Source: Paludibacter sp. (GTDB lineage: Bacteria; Bacteroidota; Bacteroidia; Bacteroidales; Paludibacteraceae). Taken from it: a stretch of DNA of 64,000 nt. The number at the start of each line of letters is the position of its first letter. Position 1 is the first letter of the stretch. The stretch lies in NCBI GenBank assembly GCA_028710895.1, contig JAQTTH010000008.1:1-64000 (forward strand), given 5' to 3'. The position numbers were made by a program, and so were the translations under genes. The notes under the pieces were generated by a model. That model worked only from the letters and a program-made list of their open reading frames with translations, had not been told where the DNA came from and ran no database searches. Below, one piece after another: positions 19,100 through 27,820 of the stretch.

Positions 19100-19135
19100 A
19101 TCCCTGCAATATCAATAGTATTGCAGGGATTTTTT
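19100..19135 (+). terminator. Intrinsic terminator after the SDR gene
   Basis: ATCCCTGCAAT (19100-19110) and ATTGCAGGGAT (19120-19130) form a perfect 11-bp stem with a 9-nt loop, followed by TTTTTG. It lies 17 nt after the stop codon. Confidence 0.92.
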
Positions 19136-19463
19136 GTATTCGCTTGGTTCAAAATCGAAAGAAGTTACATTTTGAAACATAAAAACCAATAATCTTTCTC
19201 ATTGATAGTATTTTGCTGCTATAATTTAGAATAAAACATGAATTTCTAATTATATGAGAAATAAACTAAAACAAATAAAATCTGCATACAACTCTATATA
19301 TCATTAATTTAAATTATTTTATCCAACAAATAAAAATATTTATTCATATTGCTTTCAATTTGAAATTAATCTTGTATTTTTACACCGATTTCCAACGATA
19401 ATCAGATTGTATTTATTGTTGGAAAGAGAATAAAACAAAAAGTTCCATTAAAATTCAAAGGAT
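19136..19463. other. Intergenic region upstream of alanine dehydrogenase
   Basis: About 330 bp of AT-rich DNA between the terminator and ald. No ORF or hairpin of note was seen. No well-spaced TTG/TAnnTTTG pair was found, so the ald promoter position is open. Confidence 0.4.
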
Positions 19464-20549
19464 ATGAAAATCGGAGTTCCAAAAGAAATCAAAAACAACG
19501 AAAGCCGGGTTGCACTGACTCCCGGTGGAGCAAGAACACTTGTTTCAAACGGTCACACCGTATTTGTTGAAACCCATGCAGGTGAAAATAGTGGTTTTAG
19601 CGATGAGCAGTATGTAAAAGCAGGTGCACAGATTCTCTCAACAGCTGTAGAGGTTTTTGCATTAGCTGAGATGATTATGAAAGTAAAAGAGCCAATCAAA
19701 AGTGAATATAAACACATACGTCCCAACCAATTAGTTTTCACATACTTCCATTTTGCCTCTGAAAAAGAACTTACACTTGCCATGATGGAAAGTGGAGCTG
19801 TGTGTCTGGCATATGAAACCGTTGAAAGAGCTGATCGTACGCTCCCACTACTTATCCCCATGTCGGAAGTTGCCGGACGAATGTCAATTCAGGAAGGAGC
19901 AAAATATCTGGAGAAACCCAAAGGAGGTAAAGGAATTTTACTTGGCGGCGTTCCCGGAGTAAAACCAGCCAATGTATTGGTTTTGGGAGGTGGAATTGTT
20001 GGCACACAAGCAGCATTAATGGCAGCAGGCCTCGGAGCTCATGTTACTATTGCTGATATTTCATTGCAACGTTTACGCTATTTGAGTGAAATTATGCCGG
20101 CAAACGTCGACACTCTCATGTCAAGCACATCTAACATAGAAGATATTCTGCCTCATACCGATTTAGTAATTGGTGCAGTATTGATTCCCGGCGCTAAAGC
20201 ACCACATCTTATTACACGTGATATGTTGAAATTAATGCAACCCGGATCTGTATTAGTCGATGTTGCAATTGATCAGGGTGGTTGTTTCGAAACCTCCCAC
20301 CCTACTACTCACGCCGATCCCGTTTACGAAGTTGATGGAATTTTGCATTATTGCGTTGCTAATATTCCTGGTGCAGTGCCGTTTACATCAACTCTTGCTC
20401 TGACAAATGCAACATTGCCTTACGCCGTTTTGTTGGCAAATATGGGTTGGGAAGAAGCATGTGCCAAACACGATGACCTACGTAAGGGTTTGAACATTGT
20501 AAATGGACAAGTCGTTTGCAAAGCCGTAGCTGAAACATTCGGATTATAA
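19464..20549 (+). CDS. ald: Alanine dehydrogenase
   Basis: 361 aa. It starts MKIGVPKEIKNNESRVALTP, the defining N-terminus. KVKEPIKSEYKHIRPNQLVFTYFHFA holds the pyruvate-binding region, and VLVLGGGIVGTQAALMAAGLGAHVTIAD is the NAD-binding Rossmann turn. Near the C-terminus are VDVAIDQGGCFETSHPTTH and VANIPGAVPFTSTLALTNAT. It interconverts alanine with pyruvate and ammonium using NAD. It is monocistronic: terminators lie on both sides, and a GntR regulator gene follows on the same strand. Confidence 0.97.
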   Translation: MKIGVPKEIKNNESRVALTPGGARTLVSNGHTVFVETHAGENSGFSDEQYVKAGAQILSTAVEVFALAEMIMKVKEPIKSEYKHIRPNQLVFTYFHFASEKELTLAMMESGAVCLAYETVERADRTLPLLIPMSEVAGRMSIQEGAKYLEKPKGGKGILLGGVPGVKPANVLVLGGGIVGTQAALMAAGLGAHVTIADISLQRLRYLSEIMPANVDTLMSSTSNIEDILPHTDLVIGAVLIPGAKAPHLITRDMLKLMQPGSVLVDVAIDQGGCFETSHPTTHADPVYEVDGILHYCVANIPGAVPFTSTLALTNATLPYAVLLANMGWEEACAKHDDLRKGLNIVNGQVVCKAVAETFGL

Positions 20550-20573
20550 TTTCGGTAAAATTTATCGATAAAC

Positions 20574-20610
20574 AATCTCCTCTTAATCTGGATTAAGAGG
20601 AGATTCTTGT
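20574..20610 (+). terminator. Intrinsic terminator of ald
   Basis: AATCTCCTCTTAATC (20574-20588) and GATTAAGAGGAGATT (20591-20605) form a long perfect stem, followed by CTTGTTTT. It lies 25 nt after the ald stop. Confidence 0.92.
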
Positions 20611-20703
20611 TTTAATAGTTCAGCCTGAAATAACTGAATTTCGCAAAACAGATTATCGACATGTTTTACAATTGATATGATTTCAATAATTTAAAATTTA
20701 GAT

Positions 20704-20712
20704 TATCTTTGC
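20704..20712 (+). promoter_or_regulatory. Promoter -7 element of the GntR gene
   Basis: TATCTTTGC matches TAnnTTTGC exactly and lies about 86 nt upstream of the GntR start. A TTG at 20672-20674 is too far away (29 nt) for the usual -33 spacing, so only the -7 element is supported. Confidence 0.45.
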
Positions 20713-20797
20713 AGTAAAATACAAAGCAAAATATAACAACGTAAGCAATTATCTTCGAATATTTTAAATTCAAACTACGTTGCAAGTCTATTAGATT

Positions 20798-21502
20798 ATG
20801 GCAGATTCCAAAGTTGTTTTCATAGAACAAACAATTGATAGTTCAAACGACATCGTAATTTCGAGAATAAAAGAACTCATTAACTCCGGAATACTAAAGC
20901 CCGGAGATAAACTTCCGGCTGAGCGAAAACTGGCATCTGAATTTGGTGTGGGAAGAACACAAGTTCGCGAAGCTTTACATAAACTTGAGTTTTACGGCAT
21001 CATAAAAACGTTACCTCAAAGCGGTTCGGTTGTAAACGGATTGGATATAAATACCCTCGATGGACTCATTTCAGATGTATTGAATTTGCAGGACTATGAT
21101 TTCTTTTCATTAGTAGAAACGAGAGTGGTTTTGGAAACAAACGCAATCCGCTTATGCGCCGAAAGATGCACAGAATCAGACATTGCAAAACTCGAAAAGG
21201 CTCATGAAAACTATATAAAGTGTTTTGAGACTCCCGATCGGGTAAGTGCTGACTTTGCCTTCCACAGAGCAATAGCCGAAGCTTGTCACAACCCCGTATT
21301 CAAAGCAATGCTAATGATTGTGATTCCGGATATCCTTACAATTTATCAGCGTGACCGTATTTGCGCACCCAATCGAGATTTAATTATTGAACACGCAATG
21401 ATGTTGGATGCTATTAAAACGAGAGATGGAGAAATGGCTGCAAAAATTATGACACAACATTTACAAGCTGTGCTTGATTTTGCTAAATCAAAAATTGAAT
21501 AA
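20798..21502 (+). CDS. GntR-family transcriptional regulator, FadR subgroup
   Basis: 234 aa. Residues about 15-80 are the winged helix-turn-helix: SRIKELINSGILKPGDKLPAERKLASEFGVGRTQVREALHKLE plus the GSVV wing. Residues 90-230 are an all-helical FCD effector domain, with the Asp/His positions typical of metal-dependent ligand binding (FHRAIAEACHN and the later EHAMMLDAI). FadR-subgroup proteins usually respond to carboxylic acids. It follows alanine dehydrogenase but a terminator separates them, so control of ald is only a guess. Confidence 0.9.
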   Translation: MADSKVVFIEQTIDSSNDIVISRIKELINSGILKPGDKLPAERKLASEFGVGRTQVREALHKLEFYGIIKTLPQSGSVVNGLDINTLDGLISDVLNLQDYDFFSLVETRVVLETNAIRLCAERCTESDIAKLEKAHENYIKCFETPDRVSADFAFHRAIAEACHNPVFKAMLMIVIPDILTIYQRDRICAPNRDLIIEHAMMLDAIKTRDGEMAAKIMTQHLQAVLDFAKSKIE

Positions 21503-21602
21503 ACCGGATAAATCATTATTGTCTATTTTTCTCTTTCATTAAACTCAAAATTAGTCTAACATTAATCGATTTCATTAAATAATGTTATTTTATCACCATA
21601 TA

Positions 21603-21648
21603 ATATGTCGCATGCGATATATTATATATTTTTGTATCGCAAACGATA
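21603..21648 (+). promoter_or_regulatory. gpx promoter with two palindromic operator candidates
   Basis: A -7 element TATTTTTG lies at 21627-21634. Upstream of it, 21603-21622 is a 20-bp palindrome broken at one pair, with core TCGCATGCGA. Downstream, TATCG-CAAA-CGATA (21635-21648) is a second inverted repeat over the expected start site. The centres are 29 bp apart. A MarR regulator is encoded in the same cluster, so these are its likely binding sites (inference). Confidence 0.6.
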
Positions 21649-21683
21649 TAAATAAAAAAGATAATTTAAAAACAGATAAAAAT

Positions 21684-22166
21684 ATGAACTCAAATTTTCA
21701 TCAATTCACAGCAACATCGCTTCAGGGCAAAGAAATAAATACTGAAAGCTATAAAGGAAAAGTAGTATTAGTTTTAAACACAGCGAGCAAATGTGGTTTT
21801 ACACCTCAATACGAAGGACTTGAAAAACTGTACAAAGAATATAAAGACAAAGGATTAGTAATTCTCGGATTTCCATGTAATCAATTTGGAAATCAGGAGC
21901 CTGGAAGTGAGAAAGAAATATCAGAGGGTTGTCTTATCAATTATGGAGTCTCATTTCCCATGTTCTCAAAAGTTGAAGTAAATGGGCCCAATGCGCATCC
22001 TATATTTAAATACCTGAAAAGTGAATTAAACGGATTTCCGGGAAATAGTGTCAAATGGAACTTTACCAAGTTTTTAGTTGATAAAAACGGTAAACCTGTC
22101 AAAAGATTTTCACCTATCACAAAACCAGAGAGTTTGCGTAAAGATATTGAAGCATTATTAGCCTAA
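21684..22166 (+). CDS. Glutathione peroxidase family (thiol peroxidase), cytoplasmic
   Basis: 160 aa from the ATG at 21684. The frame is open upstream to 21582 but that part overlaps the promoter. Family motifs: GKVVLVLNTASKCGFTPQYEGLE with the peroxidatic Cys, LGFPCNQFGNQEPG with the catalytic Gln and a Cys, and VKWNFTKFLVD with the catalytic Trp and Asn. It is a Cys (not Sec) enzyme that reduces H2O2 or organic peroxides, probably using thioredoxin. No signal peptide. It is the first gene of a gpx-marR-gpx unit. Confidence 0.93.
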   Translation: MNSNFHQFTATSLQGKEINTESYKGKVVLVLNTASKCGFTPQYEGLEKLYKEYKDKGLVILGFPCNQFGNQEPGSEKEISEGCLINYGVSFPMFSKVEVNGPNAHPIFKYLKSELNGFPGNSVKWNFTKFLVDKNGKPVKRFSPITKPESLRKDIEALLA

Positions 22167-22183
22167 AATGGCATTAATTAGGG

Positions 22184-22216
22184 CGCAGGTAAACAAATTT
22201 TGTTTACTTGCGTTTC
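22184..22216 (+). terminator. Hairpin between gpx and marR, possible attenuating terminator
   Basis: CGCAGGTAAACAAA (22184-22197) pairs with TTTGTTTACTTGCG (22199-22212) with one wobble, followed by TTTCTTAT. It lies after the first gpx and before marR, so it may cause partial termination. Confidence 0.6.
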
Positions 22217-22236
22217 TTATATTATAAAATATTGAT

Positions 22237-22695
22237 ATGAGCTACGATCAATTAAAATTAGAGAATCAAATTTGCTTTCCGTTATATGCAGCATCCAGAC
22301 TTATAATAAGAGCATATCAGGAGGACTTGGATAAAATGGGGATTACCTATCCACAATATCTGGTATTGATGGTATTATGGGAACATGATGAGCTGACTGT
22401 AAATGAAATAGCTGAGAAACTTATCCTCAACACCAACACAGTCACTCCTCTACTGAAACGAATGGAAGCACAGCAAATTCTGACTCGTGAACCGTCGAAA
22501 ATTGATCAACGTAAGGTAATAGTAAAACTAACCGAAAGTGGAAATAAACTTCAAACGGAGGCTGCTGAAATTCCATTTAAGCTTCTCAATAAATTAAATA
22601 TCACCATGAATGAGGCCGAATTGGCTGAGGCAATGGATTTAAAGAAAAGACTCTATGAATTAATACAGGTTTTGGAAACAGTTGAAAAAAAATAA
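22237..22695 (+). CDS. MarR-family transcriptional regulator
   Basis: 152 aa. The layout is that of OhrR/MarR: an N-terminal dimer helix (ENQICFPLYAASRLIIRAYQEDLDKMGITYPQYLVLMVLWE), a winged HTH (LTVNEIAEKLILNTNTVTPLLKRMEAQQILTREPSKIDQRKVIVKLT) and a C-terminal dimer helix. The DQR in the wing and an N-terminal Cys in the NQICFPLYAA position are those of OhrR-type peroxide sensors, in which that Cys is oxidised. It is flanked by two peroxidase genes, which fits peroxide-responsive repression. Confidence 0.92.
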   Translation: MSYDQLKLENQICFPLYAASRLIIRAYQEDLDKMGITYPQYLVLMVLWEHDELTVNEIAEKLILNTNTVTPLLKRMEAQQILTREPSKIDQRKVIVKLTESGNKLQTEAAEIPFKLLNKLNITMNEAELAEAMDLKKRLYELIQVLETVEKK

Positions 22696-22719
22696 AAATC
22701 ATCTTTAAAATAAAAAATC

Positions 22720-23265
22720 ATGAAAAAAGGTATCATTATATTATTCTCCCTTGCCATAGTTCTAACAACTTTCGGACAGAAAAGCACAGCTGCATTCTAT
22801 CAGTTTCACTGTAAAAATATTACCGGTGAAGATATAAGTATGAATTCATACAAAGGAAAAGTTGTACTCATTGTAAATACTGCCAGTAAGTGTGGATTCA
22901 CACCACAATATGAGGGATTAGAAGCATTGTATAAAAAATACAAAAACAAAGGCTTGGTTATATTGGGCTTTCCATGCAATCAATTTGCAGGCCAGGAACC
23001 GGGTAGTTCGGAAGAAATAGCTAAGTTCTGCACCTTAAAATATGGAGTCAGCTTCCCTATGTTTCAAAAGATTGAAGTCAATGGAGAAAAAGCCGACACA
23101 CTTTACAAGTATCTGAAGAATATTCTCCCCGGTACTATGGGAAATGATGTAAAATGGAATTTCACAAAATTCCTTTTAGACAAAAAGGGTCAACCATTCA
23201 AGCGCTATGCTCCATCTACAAAGCCGGAAGATATAACAGCTGATATAGAAAAGTTGCTATTATAA
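22720..23265 (+). CDS. Glutathione peroxidase family, exported paralogue
   Basis: 181 aa. A cleavable signal peptide (MKKGIIILFSLAIVLTTFGQ) precedes a domain closely similar to the product of 21684-22166: NTASKCGFTPQYEGLE, LGFPCNQFAGQEPGSS, VKWNFTKFLLDKKGQ. It is therefore a periplasmic thiol peroxidase paired with a cytoplasmic one in the same transcript. It starts 24 nt after the marR stop. A terminator follows at 23294-23326. Confidence 0.92.
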   Translation: MKKGIIILFSLAIVLTTFGQKSTAAFYQFHCKNITGEDISMNSYKGKVVLIVNTASKCGFTPQYEGLEALYKKYKNKGLVILGFPCNQFAGQEPGSSEEIAKFCTLKYGVSFPMFQKIEVNGEKADTLYKYLKNILPGTMGNDVKWNFTKFLLDKKGQPFKRYAPSTKPEDITADIEKLLL

Positions 23266-23293
23266 GTTTTCTATATCAGACTTACAAATTACA

Positions 23294-23326
23294 GGGGGAC
23301 ATTTAGAAATAAATGCCCCCCTTTTT
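23294..23326 (+). terminator. Intrinsic terminator of the gpx-marR-gpx unit
   Basis: GGGGG, an unpaired A and CATTT pair with AAATG and CCCCC; TTTTTG follows directly. It is 28 nt after the stop of the second gpx. Confidence 0.85.
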
Positions 23327-23893
23327 GTATAAATAAATCTTAGATATATGTATACGTTTTTCCAACAATCCTAATCCATAAGCCATAGATAACAATTGTG
23401 GAATTGAGCCATTACTATTCAGACATACAGAAAAATATGACAAACGATAAGCTTTTAAAACAAAGGAAACTGATTATTGACAAATATATTACTACATTCT
23501 CATTCAATTTTGAGCTAGAAGATCTAAGATTCAGAACTAAACAAATTAAAGTTCACTAATTTAACAGACATATATACTAATAAATGTTATCCGAAATGCG
23601 ATATATTCAATAAATGCCCTCAAAGTTCTACAGAGAGAAATAAATAATTAACACTAAATATTAAATCTCATTTCTGATATTAATGATGGAAGTAAAACAA
23701 TTTTATTAAGTCTACAGACTCGAAGTGTTACACTCAAACAAGAAAATTCATATCAAACTGGCATTCAACTACTTAATCCAGGCAAGAAGAATTTTATCTT
23801 AGAATAGTATTTTTATCTGTAACATTTTTTCTACTTACATTTGTATTTTATATTACAACATACACGAAATTAATCACAACATGAAGAATTTCA
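23327..23893. other. AT-rich region without recognisable genes
   Basis: About 570 bp with stops in all frames at short intervals. It has one stretch, ATGCGATATATT near 23596, identical to part of the first palindrome of the gpx promoter, and AAACGATAAG near 23437. These may be decayed copies or chance in AT-rich DNA. No RNA gene was recognised. Confidence 0.35.
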
Positions 23894-23920
23894 GTATATT
23901 ATATATATTTGCAAACGATA
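23894..23920 (+). promoter_or_regulatory. Promoter resembling the gpx promoter, with operator half-box
   Basis: TATATTTGC at 23904-23912 is an exact -7 element. The stretch TATATTATATAT and the box GCAAACGATA (23911-23920) are both shared with the gpx promoter at 21619-21648. This suggests common control of the small gene that follows. Confidence 0.45.
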
Positions 23921-23967
23921 AACACTGTAAATTCATTTTCTATAACTACACATCTCAAGAATCTATT

Positions 23968-24066
23968 ATGAAAGAAATTAGTTTGAAAATATTTCTTAAA
24001 GCCGCAATTACACTATACTCAGTATATATGCTGACTTTGATAGTAATTGTATTAGTTTCAAAATAA
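23968..24066 (+). CDS. Putative 32-residue single-pass membrane peptide
   Basis: From the ATG at 23968 the product is 32 aa: a short basic start (MKEISLKIFLK) and one hydrophobic segment ending LIVIVLVSK. The frame is open back to 23881, but that part contains the promoter-like element, so the short form is preferred. There is no family match. The promoter shared with gpx suggests a role in the peroxide response, which is speculative. Confidence 0.4.
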   Translation: MKEISLKIFLKAAITLYSVYMLTLIVIVLVSK

Positions 24067-24155
24067 GATATAACTAAACTCATTTTGGCTGCATTTGGAA
24101 TTACTGTAGTTGCTAATTAAGTAGCAACCAGACAAACTTGTAATTTCATTCATAT

Positions 24156-24192
24156 AAAAAATGACCATTTGCAAAAGCAAATGGTCATTTTT
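24156..24192. terminator. Bidirectional terminator between the small ORF and leuB
   Basis: AAAAATGACCATTTGC and GCAAATGGTCATTTTT form a long perfect stem with a 4-nt loop; both strands carry U-runs. It lies 22 nt beyond the leuB stop, so it ends the leucine cluster on the minus strand. Confidence 0.9.
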
Positions 24193-24213
24193 ATAAATAC
24201 AAATAACTTTAAA

Positions 24214-25284
24214 TTATTTTGATATATAATTTACAATCCACTCTCCTACTTCTGAAGTAGAATACGCTTTTGCATTGTCGGCAATATCTTCAGTAACAAC
24301 ATTTGCATCCATGCTCGCTGCAACAGCTTCACGAATTAATGCTCCTTCTGCCATCATTCCGAATGCATATTCAAACATCAAAGCTGCAGACAGGATAGTC
24401 GCCAAAGGATTTGCAATATTCTTGCCAGCGGCCTGAGGATAAGAACCATGAATAGGTTCAAATACTGAAGTATGAATACCAACAGAGGCTGAAGGTAGCA
24501 TACCTAATGAACCTGTAATTACGGAAGCTTCATCTGTAAGTATATCTCCAAATAAATTCTCTGTAACCAATACATCGAAACTCTTTGGCCATTGGATAAT
24601 ACGCATAGCTGCATTATCAACAAACATAAATTCAGTTTCAATATCAGGATATTGTGGGGCAATTTCCTGACCAATCTGACGCCATAAACGTGAAGTTGCC
24701 AACACATTTGCTTTATCAACGATAGTTACTTTCTTATTACGTTGTCCTGCATATTTGTAAGCAAGATGCAAAATACGTTCTACTTCTTCGCGGGTATACA
24801 CGCAAGTATCATAGGCAGTGTTTCCGTCTTCTGCTCTTCCTTGTGGGCGACCGAAATACATTCCACCAGTCAACTCACGGATACACATAAAATCAGCTCC
24901 ATCAACTAAATCAGCGCGTAGTGGTGATTTATGAATTAATGATGGGAATGTTGTAACCGGACGGATATTTGCATAAAGGCCCAAATCTTTCCGCATTTTC
25001 AATAAACCTTGTTCGGGACGAACTTTAGCTGCCGGATTGTTGTCGTACTTTGGATCACCAATTGCACCAAAAAGTACAGCATCAGACTTCATACATAATT
25101 CGTGTGTAGCCTTTGGATATGGTTCTCCAACTTCATCGATTGCACATGCACCTACAATTGCATACTCATAAGTTAACTCATGACCGAACTTTTTACAAAC
25201 AGCTTTTGTTACATTTAAAGCTTGTTCAACAATTTCAGGTCCAATGCCATCACCTGGCAATACTGCGATATTCAATTTTTTCAT
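24214..25284 (-). CDS. leuB: 3-isopropylmalate dehydrogenase
   Basis: 356 aa. Signatures: [19 protein letters not shown] at the N-terminus, [47 protein letters not shown] and [18 protein letters not shown]. It oxidises and decarboxylates 3-isopropylmalate to the leucine precursor 4-methyl-2-oxopentanoate with NAD. It is the distal gene of the leu cluster but is separated from the isopropylmalate synthase paralogue by a rightward small gene (25438-25623), so it may have its own promoter. Confidence 0.97.
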   Translation of the reverse strand: MKKLNIAVLPGDGIGPEIVEQALNVTKAVCKKFGHELTYEYAIVGACAIDEVGEPYPKATHELCMKSDAVLFGAIGDPKYDNNPAAKVRPEQGLLKMRKDLGLYANIRPVTTFPSLIHKSPLRADLVDGADFMCIRELTGGMYFGRPQGRAEDGNTAYDTCVYTREEVERILHLAYKYAGQRNKKVTIVDKANVLATSRLWRQIGQEIAPQYPDIETEFMFVDNAAMRIIQWPKSFDVLVTENLFGDILTDEASVITGSLGMLPSASVGIHTSVFEPIHGSYPQAAGKNIANPLATILSAALMFEYAFGMMAEGALIREAVAASMDANVVTEDIADNAKAYSTSEVGEWIVNYISK

Positions 25285-25379
25285 TTGAAGTGTATTTTTG
25301 ACATTTTGAATTTCTAAAGACTCAATTTGTCACAATTTTACGTTTTTATATATTTTTATATTATTGTTATCTGTTTTTC

Positions 25380-25409
25380 TTGTAACTTTAGCATTTAGTA
25401 TTATCTTTG
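25380..25409 (+). promoter_or_regulatory. Promoter of the small membrane-protein gene inside the leu cluster
   Basis: TTG (25380-25382), a 19-nt spacer and TATCTTTG (25402-25409) match the Bacteroidetes consensus. The ATG at 25438 lies 28 nt downstream. Confidence 0.7.
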
Positions 25410-25437
25410 TAACCATAATCTGATAAACCAAATACTC

Positions 25438-25623
25438 ATGATTTATATTTTAATTGCAATAGCAGGATTGATGACAATCATCACAACTGCAATATTTCAA
25501 TCAATCTCGAAGAAACAAAAACACTACAGAATAAAGAGAACTATATTGATTACTATATCTTTAATCATCTTTATTGTTATAACATATTTCTTAATTCATC
25601 AACAGCAACAAACTATTCTGTAA
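25438..25623 (+). CDS. Small two-pass membrane protein
   Basis: 61 aa with two hydrophobic segments (about 2-20 and 34-53) separated by a basic loop (KKQKHYRIKR). It lies on the strand opposite to the leucine genes on both sides, with its own well-formed promoter, which is the main reason to call it real. No family is recognised. A 9-aa Gln-containing tail (HQQQQTIL) ends the protein 15 nt before the convergent stop of the isopropylmalate synthase paralogue. Confidence 0.55.
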   Translation: MIYILIAIAGLMTIITTAIFQSISKKQKHYRIKRTILITISLIIFIVITYFLIHQQQQTIL

Positions 25624-25638
25624 TTATATTACAACCTA

Positions 25639-27144
25639 TCAGTCAATAATATTCAACATTTTGACTGTTGCTTTTATGGCTGCCACTGTTTGATCACCAT
25701 CTAGCCCTCTTGTTTTAAAAATCTTACCATTGAATCTCCATGTAATGATGGTTTGTACAATGGCATCTGTCTTACCTCCTGGAGGGATTACAACTTCATA
25801 ATCGAGTAGCTCCGGAGTTGGCTTATTCAACCGCTTATAAATCTTGTATAATGCTTTTGAAACTGCATTATATTGACCATCTCCTGACGCTGATTGCTCA
25901 TACACACGACCACTTATTTCAATTTTTACATTGGCCATTGGTCGCAAACCATGAGTTATTGATAAAGAATAGTTTATCATTTTAATTACCTGATTCTCCT
26001 GATCATTTTTCAACACATCAGAAACAATGTAAGGTAGCTCATCAAGCGATACAAGTTCTTTTCTATCCCCCAATTCAATAACACGGGCTGTTACCCGATG
26101 CATTGTTTCATCATCCAATTCAATACCAAGCTGTTGCAGATTCTTCAGGATATTGGCTTTACCCGATGTTTTACCCAAAGCATATTGACGCTCACGCCCA
26201 AATCGTTCGGGCAGTAAATCATTGAAATACAGATTCTTTTTATTATCCCCATCCGCATGAACACCTGCTACCTGCGTAAACACGTTTTCACCAATTACAG
26301 GTTTGTTATGAGGAATACGAATTCCCGAATAGGTTTCAACAACTTTACTAACTGAATTTATCTGATCTTCTTTGATACGTGTTTCTGTCTTAAGATGGTC
26401 GTGCATTACAGCTAAAACGCTCGATAAAGGCGCATTTCCGGCACGTTCTCCAAGACCATTCACAGTAACGTGTATACCTTTCACTCCTGCTTTTACGGCT
26501 TCAAACACGTTAGCTACAGCTAAATCATAATCATTATGTGCATGAAAATCAAAATGTAACTCAGGGTAGCGAGTCAACATTTTTGTACAGAAAGTAAATG
26601 TATCAGATGGATTTAAAATGCCTAAAGTATCCGGAAGCATAAAACGTTTTATACCCGACTCTTTCAATGAATCGACCATAAAGTACACGTAATCTTCTGA
26701 TTCACGCATTCCGTTTGACCAATCCTCCAAATAGATATTTACAGTAATACCCATTTCGTTAGCGCTTGCCAGAACTTGCTTAATATCAGCAACATGAGCT
26801 TCAGGCGTTTTTTTCAACTGATAGGTACAGTGTTTCAAAGAACCTTTGCACAGTAAATTAATTACTCTACAACCAGCATCTTTAATCCAATTCAGTGATA
26901 CTACACCATCAACAAAACCGAGCACTTCTATTTTATCCAAATGTCCGTGCTTTTTTGCCCATTGTGCAACGTTTTTTACAGAGGCAAACTCGCCGTCCGA
27001 AACGCGTGCTGATGCAATTTCAATCCTGTCCACGCATAATTCATCAAGCAACAGCTTAGCTATGCTCAATTTTTCCTGTCCCGCAAATGAAACTCCCGAA
27101 GTTTGTTCCCCATCGCGAAGCGTGGTATCCATTATTTCTATCAT
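25639..27144 (-). CDS. Second 2-isopropylmalate synthase-family enzyme (LeuA/CimA-like)
   Basis: 501 aa. The HMGL-like catalytic barrel starts [20 protein letters not shown] and has the metal site HFDFHAHNDYDLAVANVFEAV and NGLGERAGNAPL. A C-terminal LeuA allosteric domain covers about residues 385-501 (SGDGQYNAVSKALYKIYKRL, IITWRFNGKIFKTRGLDGDQT). It differs clearly from LeuA at 29299-30792, for example TSGVSF against VPGCQL. Either it is a second isopropylmalate synthase or it condenses acetyl-CoA with pyruvate as a citramalate synthase, feeding isoleucine synthesis. The sequence alone does not decide. Confidence 0.85.
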   Translation of the reverse strand: MIEIMDTTLRDGEQTSGVSFAGQEKLSIAKLLLDELCVDRIEIASARVSDGEFASVKNVAQWAKKHGHLDKIEVLGFVDGVVSLNWIKDAGCRVINLLCKGSLKHCTYQLKKTPEAHVADIKQVLASANEMGITVNIYLEDWSNGMRESEDYVYFMVDSLKESGIKRFMLPDTLGILNPSDTFTFCTKMLTRYPELHFDFHAHNDYDLAVANVFEAVKAGVKGIHVTVNGLGERAGNAPLSSVLAVMHDHLKTETRIKEDQINSVSKVVETYSGIRIPHNKPVIGENVFTQVAGVHADGDNKKNLYFNDLLPERFGRERQYALGKTSGKANILKNLQQLGIELDDETMHRVTARVIELGDRKELVSLDELPYIVSDVLKNDQENQVIKMINYSLSITHGLRPMANVKIEISGRVYEQSASGDGQYNAVSKALYKIYKRLNKPTPELLDYEVVIPPGGKTDAIVQTIITWRFNGKIFKTRGLDGDQTVAAIKATVKMLNIID

Positions 27145-27212
27145 ATAACCCGAATTTAATTAAAACAAGAATCTGCTCAAAAGCCAAAACTAATGAGCAG
27201 ATTATTTTCAAT

Positions 27213-27803
27213 TTATTTAATTCTTGTTGCTTCGTACGCTTCTATCTGTACTTTTTTACTCAACAAATAATCGATGTCATCCAATCCGTTGAGCAAACAT
27301 TCCTTTTTGTAGGAATTGATTACAAAGGTTTCGGATTTTCCTGAAACATTGTTAGTTACTGTTTGATTCTCTAAATCAATAGTTAACGTAGCTTTGGGGT
27401 CAGCATTTACATTTGCAAATACTTCAGCCAAAAACTCAACTGAAACAACTACAGGAAGTACGCCATTATTCAAAGCATTGTTTTGGAAGATATCAGCGAA
27501 AAAGCTTGATACAACCACTTTAAAACCATATCCGTCAATTGCCCATGCAGCATGTTCACGACTCGAACCAGAACCGAAGTTTTTACCCGCAACAAGGATT
27601 GAGCCACTAAAAGTTGGATTATTCAATACGAAATCAGCCTTAGGACTTCCATCCTTGTTATAACGCCAATCGGCAAACAAGTTATCACCAAAACCATCTT
27701 TGTTGGTCGCTTTCAAAAAACGAGCCGGTATAATTTGATCAGTATCCACATTCTCAATTGGAAGCGGAACTACACTTGAAGTTAATTTTATAAACTTTTC
27801 CAT
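27213..27803 (-). CDS. leuD: 3-isopropylmalate dehydratase small subunit
   Basis: 196 aa, normal size. Motifs: [20 protein letters not shown] at the N-terminus, and [47 protein letters not shown], which is the aconitase swivel domain core. With LeuC it isomerises 2- to 3-isopropylmalate. It starts 17 nt after the leuC stop, so the pair is translationally linked. Confidence 0.97.
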   Translation of the reverse strand: MEKFIKLTSSVVPLPIENVDTDQIIPARFLKATNKDGFGDNLFADWRYNKDGSPKADFVLNNPTFSGSILVAGKNFGSGSSREHAAWAIDGYGFKVVVSSFFADIFQNNALNNGVLPVVVSVEFLAEVFANVNADPKATLTIDLENQTVTNNVSGKSETFVINSYKKECLLNGLDDIDYLLSKKVQIEAYEATRIK

Positions 27804-27820
27804 TTTTCCTTAGTTCAATA

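Noticed and set aside
23327-23893. Decayed third copy of the gpx unit
   Set aside because: Only short AT-rich matches to the promoter were seen and no trace of peroxidase motifs in any frame.
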